The notes under the pieces: model-generated
Told to the model about the DNA's origin: nothing
Database searches by the model: none
What the model saw: the letters and a program-made list of their open reading frames with translations, nothing else
NCBI GenBank assembly: GCA_947483345.1
Contig: CANKNL010000219.1
Coordinates: forward strand, 1-5,187
DNA from: Chitinophagaceae bacterium
GTDB taxonomy: Bacteria; Bacteroidota; Bacteroidia; Chitinophagales; Chitinophagaceae
DNA: 5,187 bases
Direction: 5' to 3'
In this document: positions 1 through 5,187 of the stretch, piece after piece
Numbering within the stretch: the stretch's first letter is position 1
Layout of the letters: each line of letters starts with the position of its first letter
Position numbers and translations under genes: made by a program

Positions 1-1169
1 ATAGGGTATTCCTTAAAACCGCTAAGCTCTAAAGGGTGTGCCAAAAAAGAATGAACAGCATGTCCACCCTCATGCAACATGGTAGTAACATCATGCATTT
101 GCCCCGCTGCATTCATAAAAATAAATGGGGCCCCGCTTTCTGCCAGTGGGCAATTATATCCTCCGGGTGCCTTCCCTTTCCGGCTTTCCAGGTCAAGATG
201 CTTAAGCGCCTGCATTTTTTTAAGACAGTCACCAAAGAAGGGTCGGAGTTTTGTAAAACAAGCAATTGATTTTTGAATCAGCTCTTCACTGGTTTTAAAA
301 GGACGTAAAGCTTCTGTGCCTTCGGGTTCTGCATCAATATCCCATGGGCGTAAAGAATCCAGCCCCAGTTTTTCTTTTTTCTTTTGATAAATATTATTTA
401 CAAGGGGCAGTACATGTTGCTTTACTGCTTCATGAAATTGAAAACAATCTTCCTTTGTATAATCAAAACGCCCCAGTTCTTTAAAACGGTAATCACGGTA
501 ATTGGTAAAACCGGCATTGATGGCTTCCTGGTTTCTTTTTTCAATAAGATTATCATACAATTTGTCTAGAGCTTCTTTATCAACCAATCTCCTGTCATTT
601 ATTTTTCTGTATACTTGTTCCCTTAGCGACCGGTTTGGGTGTTCTAAAAATTTTGCAGCCTGTTGTAATGTGTATTCAACGTCGTTAACGGTTACCGTCA
701 TTTTACCCGAAATAACGCCATACTGCTGCTGCATTACCGAAAGCTCTGCCTGTATGGGAATATTTTCTTCGCGAAACAATTCAATACTTTTACGCATGCT
801 GCGCAGGTAGGTAAAATATTTTTCGGCATCCAGTTCTTTTGATAAAGGATGATTTACCAGTTTTTTATTCAAGGCATCTGCATAAGGCTGAATTTTAGGC
901 TGAATCTCCATACAAAAAAAAGTGAAAGCTTCTTCCAGCGATTTGTTTTCTGTATCACAGGTCATTTTAATTTGACGCCAGCAGGCATCTTCATTTACCA
1001 GTGCTTCCAGTTCGCTCTGGTCCTTCAACCAGTGCTCAAGATTTTCTGTAGTATCAATATTCCTGTCAAGCAAATTTTTAAAATAGGGTTCCAGGCTTGG
1101 CCAATCCGTAACAGTAAAATCTTTTGAAACAAAATGGCGGGGTAGTTTTTTTATATCGGCTGTGTACAT
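1..1169 (-). CDS. M3-family oligoendopeptidase (zinc metallopeptidase), partial: C-terminus beyond left edge
   Basis: This is a cytosolic zinc peptidase of the M3 (thimet/oligoendopeptidase F) family, which cleaves short peptides. There is no signal peptide. The 389 codons visible are open throughout. Seen in the protein: a mostly helical N-terminal region; a stretch with FTFF and KIQPYAD (about 83-98); REENIPIQ (about 133-140); YRDYRFKELGRFDYTKED (about 225-242); and LDLESRKGKAPGGYNCP followed by FIFMNAAGQMHDVTTMLHEGGHAVHSF. HEGGH is residues 366-370 (bases 60-74): the two His are zinc ligands and the Glu is the catalytic base. The third zinc ligand, a Glu downstream in this family, lies outside the window. 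Family members of this type are about 560-600 residues, so roughly a third is missing. I chose the ATG at 1169 because the sequence between it and an in-frame ATG at 1196 lies partly in the inverted repeat of the neighbouring cassette and looks non-native. No frameshift or missing key residue was seen in the visible part. Confidence 0.95.
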   Translation of the reverse strand, partial: MYTADIKKLPRHFVSKDFTVTDWPSLEPYFKNLLDRNIDTTENLEHWLKDQSELEALVNEDACWRQIKMTCDTENKSLEEAFTFFCMEIQPKIQPYADALNKKLVNHPLSKELDAEKYFTYLRSMRKSIELFREENIPIQAELSVMQQQYGVISGKMTVTVNDVEYTLQQAAKFLEHPNRSLREQVYRKINDRRLVDKEALDKLYDNLIEKRNQEAINAGFTNYRDYRFKELGRFDYTKEDCFQFHEAVKQHVLPLVNNIYQKKKEKLGLDSLRPWDIDAEPEGTEALRPFKTSEELIQKSIACFTKLRPFFGDCLKKMQALKHLDLESRKGKAPGGYNCPLAESGAPFIFMNAAGQMHDVTTMLHEGGHAVHSFLAHPLELSGFKEYP

Positions 1170-1189
1170 AATCGTGAATTGTGAATCTA

Positions 1190-1216
1190 CTGTCATTTCG
1201 ACGGCAGGAGAAATCT
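1190..1216 (+). repeat. Left inverted repeat of the GIY-YIG cassette (27 bp)
   Basis: The reverse complement of this segment matches 1608-1634 at 24 of 27 bases: the first 11 and last 13 are identical, and the centre reads GCC here versus ATT there. The match stops abruptly on both sides, so these look like true ends. Each copy also contains a small internal palindrome: ATTTC at 1195-1199 can pair with GAAAT at 1210-1214 across a 10-nt loop. The repeat begins 22 bp after the GIY-YIG stop codon. It carries, on the minus strand, an ATG in frame with the peptidase. The pattern GTCATTTCGAC...GGAGAAATC resembles dispersed intergenic repeats I recall from Bacteroidota genomes. That resemblance is from memory, not from a search. 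Confidence 0.88.
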
Positions 1217-1238
1217 GTTTAAATTTAAAATGATTATT

Positions 1239-1592
1239 TTAATTACTTTTTCTGTGGCCCATTTCTTTAGGCGGCCATTCCCCAATTAACTCTTTATTTA
1301 AAAATTCTCTTTGTGGATTGGTTGTATTAATAAGTTTATCTTTTTTCTCTCTCCTCCATTTTTTTATTTCCTTCTCCCTGGCAATAGCATCGTTTACATA
1401 ATCATAGTCCTCATAATAAATCAGGTAAATAACATTATAAAGTGATGTAAAAGCGTTTGAAAGTGGATTTTCTTTTTCTAAATAATGTTCAACAAGGCGC
1501 TGTTCTGAATTATTGGTTACTCCAATATATAAAACTGTTTTGGAGTAATTGGTTAAAATATAAACTGAGTATTGAGTTTGGGAAACTTTCAT
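1239..1592 (-). CDS. Small GIY-YIG nuclease family protein (UPF0213-like single-domain type)
   Basis: This is a 117-residue single-domain GIY-YIG endonuclease. It has the family layout in order: YSVYIL at 8-13 (GIY strand, Tyr11), LYIGVTN at 21-27 (YIG strand, Tyr22), the R-x-x-x-H segment QRLVEHY with Arg32 and His36, the helix AIAREKEIKKWRREKK at 69-84 with the metal-binding Glu73, and an INTTNPQ segment at 88-94 with Asn residues in the usual position. All residues expected for catalysis are present, so it is probably active on DNA. The substrate and biological role of these small stand-alone proteins are not settled. The FT-K-YN segment of typical relatives reads FTSLYN here (48-53). The tail after residue 100 is outside the domain and charged. 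The ATG at 1592 is 15 nt from the right inverted repeat; no Shine-Dalgarno site was seen. The gene is AT-rich, about 31% GC. The fold assignment is firm; homing or transposition activity is inference. Confidence 0.93.
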   Translation of the reverse strand: MKVSQTQYSVYILTNYSKTVLYIGVTNNSEQRLVEHYLEKENPLSNAFTSLYNVIYLIYYEDYDYVNDAIAREKEIKKWRREKKDKLINTTNPQREFLNKELIGEWPPKEMGHRKSN

Positions 1593-1607
1593 ACTTTAGT
1601 AAATATT

Positions 1608-1634
1608 AGATTTCTCCTATTGTCGAAATGACAG
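1608..1634 (-). repeat. Right inverted repeat of the GIY-YIG cassette (27 bp)
   Basis: This is the partner of 1190-1216 in opposite orientation, with 24 of 27 bases matching and differences only in the central three. The internal palindrome is ATTTC at 1610-1614 and GAAAT at 1625-1629, with a 10-nt loop as in the left copy. It lies 6 bp downstream of the DUF5606 stop codon and 15 nt upstream of the GIY-YIG start. In minus-strand RNA it would form the leader of the nuclease gene or the 3' end of the DUF5606 message. No U-run follows the hairpin, so it does not look like a standard intrinsic terminator. Confidence 0.88.
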
Positions 1635-1640
1635 AACAAC

Positions 1641-2147
1641 CTATGCCATCTTTCTTGGTGTATTTATCTTACGGGCCGGCGCATTATTTACCGCTGCAGC
1701 TTTATTGCTTGCAGCTGGTTTAGCTTTAGCTGTTTCAGGTGTGGCTATGTCGCCCTCCTGCAATTCAGATAATTTAATCTCTACATTGTTGGCTGTTAAA
1801 ATACTAAACCACTTTACCATTTTTTTCATGTCACTGGCATAAACCCGGCTAAAATCCATATTGGGATAAACGGTTTCAAAATATTTTTTAACGGCTGCGG
1901 CATCACTATCAGCGGGCATCTTTTCTGTACTTGCTGCCATGGCTGTAAACACATCAACTAAATTTACATTATCGGTTGTAGTAAAAACTTCAATACTTTC
2001 TAAATGAGAAAAATTATGAATCCTTGTACTTACAAATTTTGAACTTTTATCTTCGAGTGATTTCACTACACCGCCATCAGCTTTTGAAGATAATAATTCA
2101 AACAAGCCCGGTAGGCCGGTTACTGATACCAATTTGCTGTATTCCAT
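1641..2147 (-). CDS. DUF5606-family protein of unknown function
   Basis: The 168-residue protein matches the DUF5606 type (with a following DUF6852-like part) as I remember it from Bacteroidota. The N-terminus MEYSKLVSVTGLPGLFELL, followed by a basic-acidic stretch SLEDKSSKFVSTRIHNFSHL and a beta-rich IEVFTTTDNVNLVDVF, forms the first domain (about 1-70). YFETVYPNMDFSRVYASDMKKMVKWF (about 89-114) and the helix-rich NVEIKLSEL form the second. From about residue 132 a low-complexity tail rich in Ala, Lys, Pro and Asn follows, ending in a basic ARKINTPRKMA, probably disordered. There is no signal peptide or membrane segment, so it is predicted to be cytosolic. The biochemical role is unknown to me. 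It starts at the ATG at 2147, directly before the conserved SVTGLPGL segment, and is divergent from the receptor gene. It may have been followed directly by the peptidase gene before the cassette arrived (inference). Confidence 0.88.
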   Translation of the reverse strand: MEYSKLVSVTGLPGLFELLSSKADGGVVKSLEDKSSKFVSTRIHNFSHLESIEVFTTTDNVNLVDVFTAMAASTEKMPADSDAAAVKKYFETVYPNMDFSRVYASDMKKMVKWFSILTANNVEIKLSELQEGDIATPETAKAKPAASNKAAAVNNAPARKINTPRKMA

Positions 2148-2359
2148 ATACGGTTGTTTATTTTTTAGGGCTGCAAGTTAATTCTAAAATAGCAATTTAT
2201 CTATTTGTTGAACAGGCTTACTAATTAATAATAGTGTATTACCGTTCATACAATATATATACCGCTTTTACCACAAAAGACTGCTTTTCCCTAAAATAGC
2301 TGCTTTAAGCGCCAGTTTTCTTTCATGGCGTCGTCTAATAAGTACACAAAAGAAAAATT
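2148..2359. other. Divergent intergenic region (DUF5606 / TonB-dependent receptor), presumed promoter region
   Basis: This 212-bp AT-rich stretch separates two divergent starts, so it must carry promoters for both directions. I searched both strands for the Bacteroidota -33 TTG / -7 TAnnTTTG pattern and found no good match with correct spacing. The 3' end next to the receptor start is A-rich (ACAAAAGAAAAATT before the ATG at 2360), the usual kind of leader in this phylum, with no Shine-Dalgarno site. No tRNA, strong hairpin or small ORF with family support is visible. Confidence 0.5.
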
Positions 2360-5187
2360 ATGAGATTAAGATTGGTCATGTTAGTATTAATTTTTAGCCT
2401 AGGTGCTGTCATTGCAAAAAGTCAGGATATAGCACTAAAAGGTAAAGTTGCCGACAAATCCGATAAATCGGCCATTGTAGGCGCAACAGTAAAATTAATT
2501 TCGTTAAGGGATTCTTCGAAGATAAAACTGGTTGTAACAGATAAATCCGGGAATTTTGTTTTTAATAATCTTAATGCAAGTGGTTACAGGCTTTTTATAA
2601 GCTTTACCGGTTACGAAAAAGTTGAACAACGCGTTAATCTGCAGGCCAGTAATATTACACCGCTTAGCTTTAGCTTGGCAAAAATGGCTACTGATCTTAG
2701 CGATGTTACCGTTATTGCCAAAGCAGCACCTGCCAGACAAAAAGGCGATACTACAGAATACAGTGCCAACCAGTTTAAAGTAAACCCCGATGCAACAGCC
2801 GAAGATATTATAAAAAAATTGCCGGGTGTAACGGTGGCCAAAGATGGTACTGTAACAGCCATGGGCGAACAGGTTAGAAAAGTAACCGTTGACGGTAAAG
2901 AATTTTTTGGAGATGATGCCACTGCAGCACTTAAAAACTTACCGGCATCAGTGATAGACAAAATCCAGGTTTTTGATAAACTGAGCGACCAGGCCCAGCT
3001 TACGGGCTTTGATGACGGCAACTCTCAAAAAACAGTGAATATTATTACCAAATCGGGTATCAAAAACGGTCAGTTCGGAAGAATTTATGCGGGAGCTGGA
3101 ACAGACAGCCGTTACTCGGCCGGTGGTAATGTGAGTTTCTTTAAGGGAGACAGGCGTATTTCATTAGTGGGCAATTTCAACAATATCAATATGCAGAATT
3201 TCGCATCGCAGGACCTGTTGGGCCTAACCAGCAGCAGTGGTGGTGGTGGACGTGGTGGTGGCAGAGGTGGTATGGGTGGAGGAGCCGATAATTTTAATGT
3301 GGGTCAGGCCAGCGGGATTAGCAAAACCAATGCTTTTGGTATTAACTTCAGTAATGTGTATGCGAAAAAATTAACGCTTACCGGCAGTTATTTTTATAAC
3401 AATAGTCATAATAATAACGAGAGCGTGGTTAACCAGGAAACATTTGCTGCTGTAAAAAATCGGTTCAGTTTGCAAAAAAGCACTTCGGTTACAGATAATA
3501 CCAATCACCGCATTAGCCTGCGGTTAGAGTATAAGATAGATTCGGCTAATTCTATTTTTATAATTCCCAACATTAGTTTTCAGAAAAACAGTTCTTCTTC
3601 CTTTTCTTCGGTAAACACTTATAAAGGCATTGCGGATTCTATCAGCAATTCAATAACTCCCAGATCAACGTCGGACAGGAATGGATTTAATATCCGTAAC
3701 AATATATTATACCGCCACGCATTTGCAAAAAAAGGCCGCACCTTATCTTTTGGATTTAATACCACATTTACAAAAAATGATGGCGAATCCATTAGTGATA
3801 CCAGATATCGTTTTTATGATGGCAATGGGATTTTCCTTTACGATTCACTGCAAAACAGGTTTATTGATAACAGTACCAACGGTAATACCTTTGGTGGTAA
3901 TGTAGCTTACACAGAACCAGTTGGTAAAAAAGGCCAATTACAATTTGATTATACCATATCCGTACAAAAAAATAAAGCCGACCAGCAAAATTTTTCTTTC
4001 GACGGACAGAAATACACCATGTTTGATACCCTGTTGTCGAACCGCTTTGATAATACCATTACCACCAACAATGCAGGTATCAATTATCGTCTGGGGCAAA
4101 GCAGGGACGAACAGCTGTCCTTTGGCGTAAACTTTCAACATGCCAAACTACAAAGTCAGCGGGTTTTTCCAACGGTAACATCTGTTGGTCAGTCATTTGC
4201 CACTATTTTACCCAACTTAATGTGGCGTAAAAAACTGTCAGCCAATGTGAATGTGCGTGTGTTTTACAGGGCATCAACCAACTTCCCTTCAGTATCCCAG
4301 TTACAGGATGTTGTAAACAACAGTAACCCTTTGTATGTTACCAGTGGCAACCCTGATCTGAAACAATCATACACCCATTTTTTATCGGGCCGTTATGCTT
4401 ATACCAATTCAAAAACAAGTAAAAGCTTTTTTGCCAATTTGTTTTTGCAAACAGCCAGTGATTATATTACTAATGCATCCTACTTTTTAGATACGGTTGT
4501 AAATAATATACCTATAACCGGAAACTCTCAATTTACCAAACCGGTAAACCTAAACGGATTTAAGAGCTTGCGTACATTTTTTACTTACAGCATGCCATTG
4601 AAATTTATTAAAACCACCCTGAATGTAAGTACGGGATTCAGTTATTCAAAATTACCGGGTATGGTAGATTATCAAAAGACCTTTACAAACAGTTATGCGT
4701 ATAACGGCGGCGTGGTTTTGGCAAGTAATATCAGTGAGTATGTAGATTTTAATGTATCGTATAATGCAAATTTCACCAACTCTGCAACCAATACAGCAAC
4801 AAGTACAACCAGTAAATCTTTAAATCAGGTTATTGGTGCACAGATAAACCTGTTGAATAAAAAAGGCTGGTTTATTCAAAATGATGTTTCCGGAAATACT
4901 TATAGTGGTTTGTCAGGTGGCCTTAATCAACGCTTTTGGTTATGGAATGCAGCCATCGGTAAAAAGTTTTTAAAGAATAAAGCTGGTGAACTGAAGTTAT
5001 CTGTATTTGACCTGTTGAAACAAAATCAAAGCATAGTTAGAACGGTAAGCGAAAATTCAATTACCGATTCACAGACACAGGTATTGCAGCAGTATTTTAT
5101 GCTCAGCTTTACCTACAGCCTTAAAAATTTCGGTATAGCAAAAACAAATAACGGTGATAATCAATACAGGGGAGACAGGATGAATGG
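2360..5187 (+). CDS. TonB-dependent receptor-like outer-membrane beta-barrel protein (CarboxypepD_reg-like + plug + OMP_b-brl_3 type), nearly complete, 3' end beyond right edge
   Basis: This is an outer-membrane beta-barrel of the Bacteroidota receptor-like type. The 942 visible codons are open throughout. In order: a signal peptide at 1-22 (basic MRLR, hydrophobic LVMLVLIFSLGAVIA, cleavage near AKSQ); a carboxypeptidase-regulatory-like Ig-like domain at about 24-108 (GKVADKS, GATVKLI, TDKSGNFVFNNL, ISFTGYE); a plug-like domain at about 125-235 (ATAEDIIKKLPGVTVAKDG, VTVDGKEFFGDD, LPASVIDKIQVFDK, TVNIITKSG); then the barrel. A Gly/Arg-rich run lies at 291-309. NPDL at 664-667 is a family hallmark region. 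The segment YFMLSFTYSLKNFG at 912-925 looks like the last membrane strand, so probably few residues are missing. The substrate cannot be read from the sequence; no SusD-like partner is in the window, so a SusC role is not supported. Transport or surface-assembly functions are both possible. The ATG at 2360 is chosen because it gives a complete signal peptide. Confidence 0.93.
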   Translation, partial: MRLRLVMLVLIFSLGAVIAKSQDIALKGKVADKSDKSAIVGATVKLISLRDSSKIKLVVTDKSGNFVFNNLNASGYRLFISFTGYEKVEQRVNLQASNITPLSFSLAKMATDLSDVTVIAKAAPARQKGDTTEYSANQFKVNPDATAEDIIKKLPGVTVAKDGTVTAMGEQVRKVTVDGKEFFGDDATAALKNLPASVIDKIQVFDKLSDQAQLTGFDDGNSQKTVNIITKSGIKNGQFGRIYAGAGTDSRYSAGGNVSFFKGDRRISLVGNFNNINMQNFASQDLLGLTSSSGGGGRGGGRGGMGGGADNFNVGQASGISKTNAFGINFSNVYAKKLTLTGSYFYNNSHNNNESVVNQETFAAVKNRFSLQKSTSVTDNTNHRISLRLEYKIDSANSIFIIPNISFQKNSSSSFSSVNTYKGIADSISNSITPRSTSDRNGFNIRNNILYRHAFAKKGRTLSFGFNTTFTKNDGESISDTRYRFYDGNGIFLYDSLQNRFIDNSTNGNTFGGNVAYTEPVGKKGQLQFDYTISVQKNKADQQNFSFDGQKYTMFDTLLSNRFDNTITTNNAGINYRLGQSRDEQLSFGVNFQHAKLQSQRVFPTVTSVGQSFATILPNLMWRKKLSANVNVRVFYRASTNFPSVSQLQDVVNNSNPLYVTSGNPDLKQSYTHFLSGRYAYTNSKTSKSFFANLFLQTASDYITNASYFLDTVVNNIPITGNSQFTKPVNLNGFKSLRTFFTYSMPLKFIKTTLNVSTGFSYSKLPGMVDYQKTFTNSYAYNGGVVLASNISEYVDFNVSYNANFTNSATNTATSTTSKSLNQVIGAQINLLNKKGWFIQNDVSGNTYSGLSGGLNQRFWLWNAAIGKKFLKNKAGELKLSVFDLLKQNQSIVRTVSENSITDSQTQVLQQYFMLSFTYSLKNFGIAKTNNGDNQYRGDRMN
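3230..3286 (+). other. Gly/Arg-rich low-complexity insert in the receptor
   Basis: Nineteen codons (residues 291-309) encode a Ser-Ser-Ser run followed by GGGGRGGGRGGMGGGA. The DNA is built from GGT/GGA repeats. It sits early in the barrel between FASQDLLGL and DNFNVGQASGI, where an exposed loop is expected. From memory, related receptors have Gly-rich runs at the same place, so this is likely a family trait of variable length and not an assembly artefact. Confidence 0.7.

Larger units (their letters stand above)
1190..1634. mobile_element. Putative GIY-YIG cassette bounded by 27-bp inverted repeats
   Basis: The 445-bp unit consists of one intact GIY-YIG nuclease gene between two inverted repeats (1190-1216 and 1608-1634) that match at 24 of 27 positions. 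All three mismatches are in the centre, leaving perfect 11-bp and 13-bp arms. The unit fills almost the whole gap between the DUF5606 stop (6 bp beyond the right repeat) and the peptidase start (20 bp beyond the left repeat), without breaking either gene. The enclosed gene is about 31% GC by hand count, against about 42% in sampled lines of the peptidase gene. No transposase and no convincing target-site duplication are visible. Calling it mobile is inference from the structure. The alternative is a chromosomal GIY-YIG gene beside two copies of an ordinary dispersed repeat. Confidence 0.6.

Noticed and set aside
36..1127. Several plus-strand open frames of 61-102 codons opposite the peptidase gene
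   Set aside because: The minus-strand M3 peptidase frame is continuous here with a HEXXH motif and family segments; the plus-strand frames are shadows with no domain signal.
1190..1634. Homing endonuclease inside a group I intron
   Set aside because: The flanking genes are complete and separate, so no host gene is split, and no intron core was recognised around the nuclease gene.
1608..1634. Intrinsic terminator after the DUF5606 gene
   Set aside because: The internal stem is only 5 bp, AT-rich, with a 10-nt loop and no following U-run, and the same sequence occurs as the partner repeat at the other end.
1180..1645. Target-site duplication flanking the inverted repeats
   Set aside because: The bases outside the left repeat (GAATCTA) and the right repeat (AACAACC) do not form a direct repeat, so none is claimed.
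2504..3021. Minus-strand open frames of 78 and 136 codons opposite the receptor gene
   Set aside because: They lie antisense to a clear coding frame with signal peptide and plug domain, have no recognisable family features, and overlap each other in different frames.
3681..4141. Short open frames in other frames inside the receptor barrel
   Set aside because: The receptor frame is open across the whole region and shows typical alternating barrel strands; these frames are by-products.
2360..5187. SusC-type polysaccharide-utilisation receptor
   Set aside because: No SusD-like gene or carbohydrate-active enzyme is in the window, and the plug and barrel segments look more like the OMP_b-brl_3 type.

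Overview
The window comes from a member of the Bacteroidota, most likely a Chitinophagaceae-type genome. The evidence is a DUF5606-type protein, an OMP_b-brl_3-type TonB-dependent receptor with an N-terminal carboxypeptidase-regulatory-like domain, A-rich leaders without clear Shine-Dalgarno sites, and moderate GC (about 42% in five 60-base lines sampled from the first gene). This placement rests on remembered protein families, not on a search.

Layout. Positions 1-1169 (minus) hold the N-terminal two thirds of an M3-family oligoendopeptidase, cut by the left edge just after its HEXXH zinc motif. Positions 1190-1634 form a compact cassette: a 117-residue GIY-YIG nuclease gene (minus, 1239-1592) between two 27-bp near-perfect inverted repeats. 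Positions 1641-2147 (minus) encode a DUF5606-family protein. A 212-bp divergent intergenic region follows. From 2360 to the right edge (plus) runs a nearly complete outer-membrane TonB-dependent receptor-like beta-barrel, probably lacking only its last few residues.

How it fits together. The three minus-strand genes are co-oriented, and the DUF5606 gene and the peptidase gene could once have been adjacent in one transcription unit (inference). The GIY-YIG cassette sits exactly between them, disrupts neither, and is more AT-rich (about 31% GC by hand count) than its neighbours. This looks like a small mobile or REP-like unit that inserted between two housekeeping-type genes. It is the most interesting thing in the window. 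No tRNA, rRNA, CRISPR array, riboswitch or conventional transposase was seen.
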